Origin: Sphingobium chungbukense
GTDB lineage: Bacteria > Pseudomonadota > Alphaproteobacteria > Sphingomonadales > Sphingomonadaceae
NCBI RefSeq assembly: GCF_001005725.1
Contig: NZ_LBIC01000003.1
Location: forward strand, 186,001 to 250,000
Direction of reading: 5' to 3'
Length of the DNA stretch: 64,000 nucleotides
The translations under genes and the position numbers were made by a program. Under the pieces are notes generated by a model. The model was not told the origin of the DNA. It saw nothing but the letters and a program-made list of their open reading frames with translations, and did no database searches. Positions 31,586 to 38,649 of the stretch are shown here, piece after piece; positions within the stretch are counted from its first letter, which is position 1, and every line of letters starts with the position of its first letter.

Positions 31586-32004
31586 TGAGCAATATATTTC
31601 ACGACCAGCATCTTAGTCTGTGTTTTACTGCCACCCATAGCGAAGAACCCCCCTAAGATCGCCCCGCTTCCGGCTCCGCCAGTAGCTCCTGCTTCGTCTT
31701 GGGCCAACACAATCACAGCATCACCACCCGCAGCCAGCACTTGCTTTGCTACCGCTGGACTTCCGATAGCATGTCCTCCGTCCCAGTTCTCATCGCGTTT
31801 ATCGCTGATAAAGCCGATCACCTGATATTTGCGTGGCGGTGTCCCCGTCGTCCACCAGTCGATATCGTTTTTCCGGAGTTTTGTGCCGCCATCGCCATTC
31901 TGAACCCTCTCAGGCCCTTCGTAGGCAGAAAACTGGATTTTAGCGCCAGCGAAAGCAGCGCTCGGCATGGATAGCAGCAATGCCGCAAGAATGATTCCCC
32001 TCAT
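31582..32004 (-). CDS. Secreted protein with signal peptide
   Basis: This 140-residue protein has a clear Sec signal peptide (MRGIILAALLLSMPSAAFAG, cleavage near residue 19) and a mature domain with 'YQVIGFISDKRDENWDGGHA' and a Gly-rich 'GATGGAGSGAILGGFFAMGG'. It would be periplasmic or outer-membrane associated. As a lysogen-expressed exported protein it is a candidate for blocking DNA entry or altering the surface. No family was recognised. Confidence 0.65.
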   Translation of the reverse strand: MRGIILAALLLSMPSAAFAGAKIQFSAYEGPERVQNGDGGTKLRKNDIDWWTTGTPPRKYQVIGFISDKRDENWDGGHAIGSPAVAKQVLAAGGDAVIVLAQDEAGATGGAGSGAILGGFFAMGGSKTQTKMLVVKYIAQ

Positions 32005-32046
32005 CCCCCTCCCCTACCTCATTGAGAGATAAGGGACAAGACAGCC

Positions 32047-32175
32047 CTATTCGGCGGGATGAACGCTCTTGTGGCGCGAATCATAGCTCCGGCGCAGCAG
32101 ATGCATCGTCAGCCATGCGCCGCCAGCAAGGCCGAAGCCTACCAGGGGGAATGCAATCTGAAACCAGTCCGCCAT
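32047..32175 (-). CDS. Tiny membrane protein
   Basis: This 42-residue protein (begins MADWFQIAFPLVGFGLAGGA) has one transmembrane helix (residues about 5-25) and a basic C-terminus. It was found in the gap between two genes of the leftward group, lying 2 bp after the upstream stop. The function is unknown. Confidence 0.55.
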   Translation of the reverse strand: MADWFQIAFPLVGFGLAGGAWLTMHLLRRSYDSRHKSVHPAE

Positions 32176-32177
32176 CT

Positions 32178-32393
32178 CTATTCCTCCGGCCGCATGTAGA
32201 ACGGCCCCGCAATCGACATGCCCAGCAACGCCAAGCCTGCCAGCATACCTCCTAATATAACGTAGGAAGTCGCTGTTGGATCACCATACCATAGGCCGAT
32301 AGCGCCAGCAAACCACGCCAGACTGGCATTGCCGCAGAAGGACGATATGGCTTTCTGGGCTTCGTTGAAGCGGACGGCATCAATGTCTTTCAT
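32178..32393 (-). CDS. Small two-span membrane protein
   Basis: This 71-residue protein has two hydrophobic helices ('ASLAWFAGAIGLWYG', about 23-37, and 'SYVILGGMLAGLALLGMSIA', about 43-62). Its start overlaps the Arc-like gene by ATGA, so it should be made together with that regulator. The function is unknown. Confidence 0.6.
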   Translation of the reverse strand: MKDIDAVRFNEAQKAISSFCGNASLAWFAGAIGLWYGDPTATSYVILGGMLAGLALLGMSIAGPFYMRPEE

Positions 32394-32734
32394 TCTGGAG
32401 CGCTATCCGCATAGGGATAGAAGCTTACCACGTCGTCCACGCACTTGACGCACCAAGGGGTTTTGGCGCTCGCCAAAGCGCGGTTCACTTCCGCGAAATA
32501 TTCGGCTCCCCCGTCGCTTTCATATGTCTGGGTGACAAGGCCACTAAGGAAAGCGGCAAGCTCATGCGCATTGATCGTTGGCTGGGGAAACTCGCGCTCC
32601 AGCACGGATGTGATGAGGGCATTCACGCTCGTTTTAGATTGGCTGGCGGCTTCAATAACCCGCTGCTTGAGGTCGGGAGGCAAACGAAGCCCGAAGGGCG
32701 CGATACGCTTTTCTGATTCACAGCAATATTCCAT
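32390..32734 (-). CDS. Arc-like ribbon-helix-helix repressor
   Basis: This 114-residue protein contains an Arc/MetJ-type ribbon-helix-helix domain (residues about 10-50): strand 'RIAPFGLRLPPDLKQRVIEA' and helices 'ASQSKTSVNALITSVLEREF'. An added C-terminal domain of about 60 residues (two Cys in CVKC) is unlike P22 Arc (53 residues). It heads the leftward membrane-protein operon and faces the ParB-domain gene, matching the mnt/arc-ant switch of P22 immI. Targets are inferred. Confidence 0.8.
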   Translation of the reverse strand: MEYCCESEKRIAPFGLRLPPDLKQRVIEAASQSKTSVNALITSVLEREFPQPTINAHELAAFLSGLVTQTYESDGGAEYFAEVNRALASAKTPWCVKCVDDVVSFYPYADSAPE

Positions 32735-32744
32735 CCATCTAGAT

Positions 32745-33380
32745 TTGATCGCCGTTGGTCAACGCCATCGGCCGGTCAATCATGAGGCTGCTCGGCGGCT
32801 GGCGGAATCAATGAAGCAGATTGGTCTTCGTCAGCCGATCACCATCCGGGTTGTTGATGATTATGTCGGCAGCGATGGTCAAAAGGCCGATGGGGTTCCG
32901 GTGCTTGTTGCGGGATACCACCGACTTGAAGCTGCTCGCATTCTTGGCTGGGAAAAAATCGACGCCATTGATGCTGATGACGACGATCTATCCGCTGAGC
33001 TTTGGGAGATAGCTGAGAACCTGCATCGCCACGATCTGTCCAAGGAACAGCGCGACGAGCATATTCGCCGCTATGCGGAATTGTTGGAGGCGAGACAGGT
33101 GACGCAAAATGCTGCACCTGTCTCCAAACTGACGGACGGGAGGAGTAAAGGCCCGCAGCACGAAAAAGGCATCCCACGCCAAATCGCTGAAGAAACAGGG
33201 TTGAGCGTCGATACGGTTCGCCGTGCGCTGAAACCTAAGCCCGTACATCATGAGCCGCCCAAAGAAGTTCATGATGTTCACGATCAAGCTCGGCGTCGGA
33301 TGATGTCGGCTTGGAATAACGCCACTGAAGAAGATCGTCAGTGGTTCCGAGATTGGATCGATAGCCCCGTAATGGGCTGA
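32745..33380 (+). CDS. ParB-domain protein (start uncertain)
   Basis: The protein of about 211 residues has a ParB/Srx-like N-terminal domain: 'VGQRHRPVNHEAARRLAESM', 'GLRQPITIRVVDD', 'VLVAGYHRLEAARILGW' (the GxHR-type box) and 'AENLHRHDLSKEQRDEHIRR', then an HTH-like 'IAEETGLSVDTVRRALK'. No ATG lies at the domain start; TTG 32745 is the most economical choice, ATG 32811 would cut into the domain, and a 5' truncation is possible. It occupies the place of ant in P22 immI. It may be a regulator or an antirepressor analogue. Confidence 0.6.
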   Translation: MIAVGQRHRPVNHEAARRLAESMKQIGLRQPITIRVVDDYVGSDGQKADGVPVLVAGYHRLEAARILGWEKIDAIDADDDDLSAELWEIAENLHRHDLSKEQRDEHIRRYAELLEARQVTQNAAPVSKLTDGRSKGPQHEKGIPRQIAEETGLSVDTVRRALKPKPVHHEPPKEVHDVHDQARRRMMSAWNNATEEDRQWFRDWIDSPVMG

Positions 33381-33395
33381 TCCAAACAAACAGAA

Positions 33396-33421
33396 CGGCG
33401 CAGGGCTGCAACCCCGCGCCG
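33396..33421 (+). terminator. GC hairpin after ParB-domain gene
   Basis: CGGCGC-A-GGG pairs with CCC-C-GCGCCG around a CTGCAA loop (33396-33421). The hairpin is strong, but no T-tract follows, so it may be a processing or pausing structure instead of an intrinsic terminator. Confidence 0.4.
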
Positions 33422-33456
33422 CTCCTAACCCCTAATGCGAAAAGGAGCTTCGCATC

Positions 33457-33753
33457 ATGGCTACTCGCCCTAATAACATTGTTGTGTTCCCGCCCCAAGT
33501 GGTTGCGGGTCAGAAAATTCGCGAAGCAGAACGGATGATCGCCAAACTGCTTGGCTATATCGAAGACGCGGCTCGATTTCCGAAAGACGGTGACCTGCAA
33601 GTCCGCGCCGCGATAGCGCCGGGCATGCTCGATATGTGGAGGGAAATCCTTGAGAAGGCAAAGCTCGAAAGCGAGTTGGCCCAAGCTGGAGATGCGCTGC
33701 TCTACAAGGGTTTGACCTATCGCGCCCAACCCAGCCAGAATGGGGCGCACTAA
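33457..33753 (+). CDS. Hypothetical phage protein
   Basis: This 98-residue protein (begins MATRPNNIVVFPPQVVAGQK) has a helical middle ('IREAERMIAKLLGYIEDAAR'). An AAAAGGAG ribosome site precedes the ATG. It overlaps the next gene by one base. The function is unknown; it lies between the immI-like locus and the tailspike. Confidence 0.6.
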   Translation: MATRPNNIVVFPPQVVAGQKIREAERMIAKLLGYIEDAARFPKDGDLQVRAAIAPGMLDMWREILEKAKLESELAQAGDALLYKGLTYRAQPSQNGAH

Positions 33754-34052
33754 TGACCGACCGTCGCTCCTTCATCACCGCTGCGCTTGCCGCGCCCATT
33801 GTTATCGCGGCGCCCGCCCTAGCTCGGCCGGCAGACCCTGTTGACCGCTATTATGCCGCAACCGACGCCGTAAACGCCAATCGCATGAGCGACGAGGACT
33901 ATACGCAAGTGATAGTCGAATTGGACCAGTGGGAGCCGTCGACGCAGCGCGACCTCCTGCGAAAGTTCATAGCTCAATATGAAGAAGGCGGAACCCCGGC
34001 GATAGAATACCGCCTGCAAATGGTCGAACAGGCCAAGCGGCTGATTTCCTGA
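33753..34052 (+). CDS. Exported protein with Tat-like signal
   Basis: This 99-residue protein begins MTDRRSFITAALAAPIVIAA, with a twin-Arg motif (DRRSFI) followed by a moderately hydrophobic segment and an AxA-type site (ALARP), fitting Tat or Sec export. The mature 70 residues are helical. A strong terminator follows. The function is unknown; an exported phage accessory is suggested. Confidence 0.6.
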   Translation: MTDRRSFITAALAAPIVIAAPALARPADPVDRYYAATDAVNANRMSDEDYTQVIVELDQWEPSTQRDLLRKFIAQYEEGGTPAIEYRLQMVEQAKRLIS

Positions 34053-34058
34053 CCTATC

Positions 34059-34087
34059 GGCGGCCTTCGGGCCGCCTTTCTTTTCTT
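34059..34087 (+). terminator. Rho-independent terminator
   Basis: A 7-bp stem GGCGGCC/GGCCGCC closed by a TTCG tetraloop (34059-34076) is followed by TTTCTTTTCTT. It ends the transcript of the two genes upstream and separates them from the tailspike genes. Confidence 0.92.
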
Positions 34088-34202
34088 CCCCTACCCCGCC
34101 AATCCTGCTATTAAACCATCAGGCAGCGCCTTTGCGCGCGCACGATCGCGGGACGTGCAGCCGAACAGACAACCGCATCCGACCGGATGAAGAGTTGTCT
34201 GC

Positions 34203-34565
34203 ATGCCCGCCATTCTCCTGCCCGAAGGCAAGCAATCCTATCAGAACGCTCTTGGCCTACCTTTGGTGGGCGGCAAGCTCTACACCTATCTGGCCGGCAC
34301 ATCGACGCCTGCCACGACATGGGCCGATCCGGCCAAGACTGTCCCCAACGCCAATCCCGTCATTCTCGACACACGCGGCGAAGCCACGATCTTCTGGGAC
34401 GGCAATTACAAGATCGTCCTGAAGGACGCTTCTGATGTCACGATCTGGACCGTCGATAATGCGACGACCGTGATCGACACCGGGGCTTTCTCCCCCACCC
34501 AACTCACCGACCTTTTCAACGCCATGCAGGCCCAAGGCCTGTTCGATGGCTTCATGGGAGTATGA
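34203..34565 (+). CDS. Tailspike head-binding/adaptor protein
   Basis: This 120-residue protein resembles the N-terminal particle-binding module of podoviral tailspikes: 'YQNALGLPLVGGKLYTYLAG', 'TPATTWADPAKTVPNANPVI', 'DTRGEATIFWDGNYKIVLKD' form short beta segments used to attach spikes to the baseplate. Here the module is a separate gene followed immediately by the spike-like gene. It may serve as an anchor. The assignment is by pattern and position. Confidence 0.7.
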   Translation: MPAILLPEGKQSYQNALGLPLVGGKLYTYLAGTSTPATTWADPAKTVPNANPVILDTRGEATIFWDGNYKIVLKDASDVTIWTVDNATTVIDTGAFSPTQLTDLFNAMQAQGLFDGFMGV

Positions 34566-34566
34566 T

Positions 34567-35913
34567 ATGAGTTTCGCGCGCCTGCTGCTCGCGTTCATGG
34601 CGCTCGCGGCTCTCCAGTCGCCCGCCTTCGCGCAGACCACCATCAACAGCCTTCCGGCCAATACCTCTCCGGCGCCGACTGATAACGTCGCCTGTATGCC
34701 TTCCGGGGCAGTCGCCGGAGGCACGAAGCGATGCACGATCGCGCAACTGTTCGGCGCATCGCATCAGGCATCAGGCGTCAATATCTATGTCGACGCGGTA
34801 GCGGGAACGGATAGCGCGACATGCGGCACCGGCACCGGTGCAGCGGCATGCCGAACCATCCCGCAGGCTTCGCGCAATCTCTGCGTCAATTACAACCATA
34901 CCGCTGTTCCGACCATTCATGGGGTCGCGGGTCAGGTTTATACGCAGGGACTCGCCTTCACCGGGGGGCTGCTTTCCACAGCACTGCCGCAATGCTCTGG
35001 CATCACCAACATCTCCTTCGACGGCCACGGCAGCACGATCAGCACGACCAACGATTGGGCTGTGAAGCTGTACTACACGCCGATCGCGGTCGAACTGCAC
35101 AACGTCACGCTTCAGGCAAGCGGTACTGTCGGCGGCCCGATCCTTGTGCGTGGTGCCGGATTCATTGGCATCAAAGAGGGTGTTACCTTGGGGGCTGCCG
35201 CGCCCGGCTTCCCGCTCATATGGGCTTATGGTGGCGCTCAGGTTGTCACCTGCCCGACGAGCCTTTGCCCTGCCAATACCGTGATCAACATCACTGGCGG
35301 CGGCCTTGCGGCTTTCCTGGCGCAGGAATCGGGCGGTATCCAGATCGAAGGCACTTCGCTCAACATCACGGGTAGCCCTACCTTTACGCTGGCCTTCGCG
35401 GCGGCCACCGATGCGGGGACGATTGCCTTCATCTCGACGCCGATCACAGGCGCCGTCACGGGCGACCAGTTCAGCATCGCCAATAACGCCTTCCTGTACA
35501 CAGGCGGTCAGACAGGCGGCTATTCAGCATGCGCTCTCACCTATCTCCCCGGCACCACATGCGGGCAGGTTTATGCCGAGGGCGCGGTCAGCCAGCCCGG
35601 CACGCCGACGCCCACCAGCGGTTGCGGGACCGGCTGCACGGTTCAGGGGCAAGAACGGGCGTTCGTGGTGATTTATGGAACTGGTCTCGGTTTTGTGAAC
35701 GGGACGACCTATGGCCCTGCCCGTATCACCTTCCGAACCCGCACGGATTACCGCGCCTGCTATGTGCAGCCGAGTGACCCAGCGATCGGCACGCCATGGG
35801 TTCTGATCGCGCCTCCCACCGGTAGCGCCAATGGTTACATGGACATCTACTGGAAGGGCAACGGCTTCGATCCGAACACCAAGGCCCTCTACATAAGCTG
35901 CAACGTGAACTGA
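34567..35913 (+). CDS. Tailspike-like beta-helix protein with signal peptide
   Basis: This 448-residue protein has a pectate-lyase-like parallel beta-helix composition: 'GTGAAACRTIPQASRNLCVN' entry turn, repeated short strands with Asn/Gly turns ('TNISFDGHGSTISTTNDWAV', 'VELHNVTLQASG'), and a C-terminal beta domain ('YMDIYWKGNGFDPNTKALYI'). Unexpectedly, it starts with a Sec-like signal peptide (MSFARLLLAFMALAALQSPA, AFAQ site near residue 23). It contains many Cys in pairs. It likely recognises or degrades surface glycans; the signal peptide is an anomaly for a virion part. Confidence 0.65.
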   Translation: MSFARLLLAFMALAALQSPAFAQTTINSLPANTSPAPTDNVACMPSGAVAGGTKRCTIAQLFGASHQASGVNIYVDAVAGTDSATCGTGTGAAACRTIPQASRNLCVNYNHTAVPTIHGVAGQVYTQGLAFTGGLLSTALPQCSGITNISFDGHGSTISTTNDWAVKLYYTPIAVELHNVTLQASGTVGGPILVRGAGFIGIKEGVTLGAAAPGFPLIWAYGGAQVVTCPTSLCPANTVINITGGGLAAFLAQESGGIQIEGTSLNITGSPTFTLAFAAATDAGTIAFISTPITGAVTGDQFSIANNAFLYTGGQTGGYSACALTYLPGTTCGQVYAEGAVSQPGTPTPTSGCGTGCTVQGQERAFVVIYGTGLGFVNGTTYGPARITFRTRTDYRACYVQPSDPAIGTPWVLIAPPTGSANGYMDIYWKGNGFDPNTKALYISCNVN

Positions 35914-35926
35914 GGCGGCATGAACC

Positions 35927-36226
35927 ATGCAGTCAGCGAGGGCGCAAGTGAATGAGATTGATTGGCTTGGCGCCAGCGGGGGGCAACTCGCGGTAGCGTT
36001 CGGCGCTGGGTGCGTGGCGACATGGGGGTTTATCCAAACCGTGCTGGTGGGGCCGCTCAAGAAGCAGATTAGGGAACTCAAGGACGAGTGCGAGAAGCGG
36101 GACGAGCGATCGGCGCAGCGCATCAACCAGCTTGAGACGCTGTTGCTGCTCCACGGACCAGGGCAGTTGCGCCAGCAGTTGCAGGCAGCGCTTTCCGAGG
36201 AGCGAGTGTTGGGTGATAAGGCATGA
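35927..36226 (+). CDS. Membrane-anchored coiled-coil protein (lysis region)
   Basis: This 99-residue protein has one hydrophobic span ('GQLAVAFGAGCVATWGFIQTVLVG', about residues 19-42, here abbreviated) followed by a charged coiled coil ('LKKQIRELKDECEKRDERSA'). It is the first gene of the lysis block and could be a holin regulator. A GTG at 35948 with GAGGG upstream may be the real start. It overlaps the endolysin by ATGA. Confidence 0.55.
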   Translation: MQSARAQVNEIDWLGASGGQLAVAFGAGCVATWGFIQTVLVGPLKKQIRELKDECEKRDERSAQRINQLETLLLLHGPGQLRQQLQAALSEERVLGDKA

Positions 36227-36819
36227 CCGACTGGAAGCCTCTCCAGCGCAATCTGGGCGTCACGGCGACCGGGATTGTGGACCGTGGCACATTGCGCGCT
36301 CTGTTTCAGCGCCTTGGGGCCGACACGGGCCGAGCGGTTGAGCTTGGCATATCGGCCAATGTCCATTTCCGCTCCTATGGCCTTCTCGACAATGGCCTTC
36401 GCCTCGCCCACTTCCTCGCTCAGGTCGCCCACGAAAGCGGCGGCTTCCGGTACATGGAAGAGATATGGGGTCCGACTGAGGCGCAGAAGCGCTATGAGGG
36501 CCGTAAGGACCTTGGAAATACCGTAAAAGGCGATGGCTCCCTGTTCCGGGGGCGCGGGCCTATCCAGATCACCGGCAGGGCCAATTACGAGGAATATGGC
36601 AACGCCATCGGCCTGTGGCTGACCGACAAGCCCACCTTGGCCGCCATCCCTGCTATCGGCCTGCACATCGCCTGCGAGTATTGGAAGCGCAAGGGGCTGA
36701 ACGCTTGGGCCGATGCGGATGACGCCCTGACGATCACCAAGAAGATCAACGGCGGGGTGAACGGACTTGCTGACCGACAGTCGCGGCTTGCCATCATCAA
36801 GGGGGTCATCGGGATATGA
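36223..36819 (+). CDS. Endolysin, glycoside hydrolase family 19
   Basis: This 198-residue enzyme matches the GH19 chitinase/endolysin fold: 'LAHFLAQVAHESGGFRYMEE' contains the catalytic Glu, and 'GDGSLFRGRGPIQITGRANY' is the family signature, with 'WKRKGLNAWADADD' later. It cleaves peptidoglycan glycan strands. There is no signal peptide, so release depends on the holin. Nearby holin and spanin genes complete the lysis cassette. Confidence 0.92.
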   Translation: MTDWKPLQRNLGVTATGIVDRGTLRALFQRLGADTGRAVELGISANVHFRSYGLLDNGLRLAHFLAQVAHESGGFRYMEEIWGPTEAQKRYEGRKDLGNTVKGDGSLFRGRGPIQITGRANYEEYGNAIGLWLTDKPTLAAIPAIGLHIACEYWKRKGLNAWADADDALTITKKINGGVNGLADRQSRLAIIKGVIGI

Positions 36820-37013
36820 CCGCCAAAGACCTCCCCCGCGTCATCATCACCGCCGTGATCATGACCTATTTCGGATACGCGCTGATCAACCACTGGTCCG
36901 AAGGGCTGGAGGAAACGCTCAAGAATGTCGTCATGCTCGCGGTCGGCTTCTGGCTGGGGTCGTCCAAGGGCAGTTCCGACAAGGCCGCTACTATCGAGAG
37001 GATCAGCCAGTGA
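36816..37013 (+). CDS. Holin candidate
   Basis: This 65-residue protein has two hydrophobic spans ('VIITAVIMTYFGYALI', about 9-24, and 'NVVMLAVGFWLGSS', about 37-50) and a charged C-terminus, as in class II holins. It lies between endolysin and spanin genes with 4-bp overlaps on both sides. Holin function is inferred from topology and position. Confidence 0.7.
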   Translation: MTAKDLPRVIITAVIMTYFGYALINHWSEGLEETLKNVVMLAVGFWLGSSKGSSDKAATIERISQ

Positions 37014-37516
37014 ACCTCCCCGCCTTCTCGATCGCGTTCCTGCGCGGCAACTGGAAGCTGCTGCTAGGTGCGGGAATCGTCCTGCTGCTGATCGTCCAGA
37101 CTTTCCGCCTCCAGAACACACAGGCCGCGCTGGAGGCGGAAAGAGCGGGGCGAACCGCTGACCGCAGTGAATACCGCCGCGCGCAGGCCGAAGCAACGGC
37201 CAACGCCATCGCGGACGCTCGAAAGAAGGAAGCCGAAGATGCCAAGAAAGCCGACGCGGCTGATGCCCGCTATGCTGATCTGTCTCAGCAGTATCGCGCT
37301 GCCGTCCTGCGCTACGGCGCCGCTCAAAGTGCAGCCCGACAAACCGATCTGCCCGTCCCCTCCGCAAGCCCCGCGAGCAGCGACCGACCCGGTGGACCTA
37401 CCATCGTTCCTCAAGGATCGATCCTGATTCCTCAGGAAGACGCGCTCATATGCGCGAATAACACAGCCCGCCTGGAAGCCGTCAGGGAATGGACGCTCAC
37501 CCTCGATCCCAATTAA
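37010..37516 (+). CDS. Rz-like inner-membrane spanin (GTG start)
   Basis: This 168-residue protein has an N-terminal membrane anchor ('WKLLLGAGIVLLLIVQTF', residues about 14-31) and a periplasmic coiled coil ('AALEAERAGRTADRSEYRRA'). The GTG start overlaps the holin stop (GTGA). A second frame encodes the Rz1-like lipoprotein inside. Together they would fuse inner and outer membranes at lysis. Confidence 0.8.
   Translation: MNLPAFSIAFLRGNWKLLLGAGIVLLLIVQTFRLQNTQAALEAERAGRTADRSEYRRAQAEATANAIADARKKEAEDAKKADAADARYADLSQQYRAAVLRYGAAQSAARQTDLPVPSASPASSDRPGGPTIVPQGSILIPQEDALICANNTARLEAVREWTLTLDPN
37239..37427 (+). CDS. Rz1-like outer-membrane spanin lipoprotein
   Basis: This 62-residue protein lies wholly inside the Rz gene in another frame. 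It starts MPRKPTRLMPAMLICLSSIA and has a lipobox-like LPSC (cleavage before the first Cys after the hydrophobic segment), followed by a short Pro-rich mature part ('KPICPSPPQAPRAATDPVDL'), the classic Rz1 design. An AAGGA ribosome site lies at 37226-37230, 8 bp before its ATG, which decides this start. Confidence 0.8.
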   Translation: MPRKPTRLMPAMLICLSSIALPSCATAPLKVQPDKPICPSPPQAPRAATDPVDLPSFLKDRS

Positions 37517-37697
37517 CCTTCATGCCCGCCAGCATCTGCGCCTGATGGTGAAACCCGCCCTCTAGCAGTGCATCGACGACCTCCTGAACCTCCTGAGGAT
37601 GCATGGGGTCTCCGCGCTCTATCTGCTGCACGATGGCCTGATACTGCTGCATGGCCGGGTGACCGTTGTAGCGGGCGATGTCGACGAAGCTATGCAT
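37497..37697 (-). CDS. Small hypothetical phage protein
   Basis: This 66-residue protein (begins MHSFVDIARYNGHPAMQQYQ) is helical and rich in Gln/His. It faces the spanin gene and overlaps it by 20 bp. It may be expressed in the lysogen. No domain was recognised. Confidence 0.5.
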   Translation of the reverse strand: MHSFVDIARYNGHPAMQQYQAIVQQIERGDPMHPQEVQEVVDALLEGGFHHQAQMLAGMKVNWDRG

Positions 37698-37737
37698 GCT
37701 TCATGTTCGCGTATTGTTCGCGATTCGGTCAAGGGGT

Positions 37738-37814
37738 GACGCGGCGGCGTCGGAATCGAACCAGCGACTTCCTCTAGCGAGGCTGCTTTACCCATTAAGC
37801 TAGCTCGCCGCGTC
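37738..37814 (-). tRNA. Degenerate tRNA-like element
   Basis: The minus strand has a textbook D-arm (TAGCTTAATGGGTAAAGC) and T-arm (GGTTCGATTCC) closed by GACGCGGCG/CGCCGCGTC (37806-37814 with 37738-37746). The interval between D- and T-stems is only 19 bases instead of 23, the acceptor is over-long and no proper anticodon loop with U33 can be drawn. It is thus a decayed tRNA, a phage tRNA-like remnant or an attachment-site relic, not a working tRNA. Confidence 0.4.
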
Positions 37815-37930
37815 TTCCCCCTTATACCACAACCGCGACTCGGCGGAATAGGCCATGGACATTTTTACCCATATCCCCCTAAATCACCGCATATACGAGA
37901 GAGGCCGCGTAAATCCCCTCCTCGCGGGAT

Positions 37931-37970
37931 GGCCCGCTGATCGCTTAATGCTGATCGCGGGCCTTTTCAT
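37931..37970 (+). terminator. Terminator at end of lysis operon
   Basis: GGCCCGC (37931-37937) pairs with GCGGGCC (37957-37963), extended by GATC/GATC, and is followed by TTTTCATTTC on the plus strand. It would end rightward late transcripts. It overlaps the 3' end of the leftward gene at 37945. Confidence 0.7.
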
Positions 37971-38226
37971 TTCTGCGATCTAGGCTTTCCAATGTGACGA
38001 GTTCAAACACTGGCGCACTACGTAAGTCATATTCATCAACCTTGATAGGGATGCCGTATAATGGCCTATCTTCGAATGAAATTCCGCGAGCATCGATTTG
38101 TTTAGCGCGCTCATCTGCCATGAGAGAATAAAGCGCAGCACGATTAATGCGCCAATGTAGCATCTTCTCTTTCGCGGCAAAGGCTCTATAGCAAGCTTCA
38201 CCAATTTCATCCCATAATTTCGTCAT
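37945..38226 (-). CDS. Hypothetical phage-accessory protein
   Basis: This 93-residue protein (begins MTKLWDEIGEACYRAFAAKE) is charged and AT-richer than its surroundings. GGAGGAG precedes the chosen ATG at 38226. It is the last gene of a leftward group in the right end of the prophage. The function is unknown. Confidence 0.6.
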   Translation of the reverse strand: MTKLWDEIGEACYRAFAAKEKMLHWRINRAALYSLMADERAKQIDARGISFEDRPLYGIPIKVDEYDLRSAPVFELVTLESLDRRNEKARDQH

Positions 38227-38233
38227 ATCATTA

Positions 38234-38332
38234 TCACTCCTCCAGATGCAGCCCAATTGAAATATCATGCGCTATCCCCATAGTGGCAAGCATGAGAAGG
38301 CCGCCTAGGAGGAAGCGGGTGGGGGCGGTCAT
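38234..38332 (-). CDS. Tiny membrane or leader peptide
   Basis: This 32-residue protein (begins MTAPTRFLLGGLLMLATMGI) has a single hydrophobic stretch. Its ATG overlaps the upstream stop (ATGA). It was read from the gap between two genes. The function is unknown. Confidence 0.5.
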   Translation of the reverse strand: MTAPTRFLLGGLLMLATMGIAHDISIGLHLEE

Positions 38333-38649
38333 GGCTGTTGATCTATAAGGGCGGTGATGGCGCTCTCTAGGGCATCGTCATAGCAAGCTATGCAATCTTC
38401 CCATCCATAGCGTTCATGCGCACACTTCACTTCTGGGGCATTATACCCCCGCGCAATAGCTTCGCGCATAGCAGCCGCCGCTTCCCTAAGCCCAGCTTGG
38501 CGACCGGCTTCCCTCATGCGGGCGAAGGCTTGGACAAGAGGATCAGCGTCCATATGGCCATGCCGAACAAGACTGCCCCAGCGCCCATTGTGCGGCGAGC
38601 TATCCGCAGCCGCCTCCCGCACATCCTGATCCACCTTACCGTCCATCAT
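38329..38649 (-). CDS. Hypothetical phage-accessory protein
   Basis: This 106-residue protein (starting MMDGKVDQDVREAAADS) has an Ala-rich helix ('REAGRQAGLREAAAAMREAI') and a C-terminal 'CAHERYGWEDCIACYDDALE' with three Cys. Similar Ala-rich small proteins are common in alphaproteobacterial phages. The start at 38649 gives a short overlap with the upstream gene. The function is unknown. Confidence 0.6.
   Translation of the reverse strand: MMDGKVDQDVREAAADSSPHNGRWGSLVRHGHMDADPLVQAFARMREAGRQAGLREAAAAMREAIARGYNAPEVKCAHERYGWEDCIACYDDALESAITALIDQQP

Noticed and set aside
37738..37814. An amber-suppressor (CUA) tRNA reading of the tRNA-like element
   Set aside because: The CTA triplet is not in a 7-base loop with U33 and the arm does not pair; phage genes here also use TAG normally as stop.
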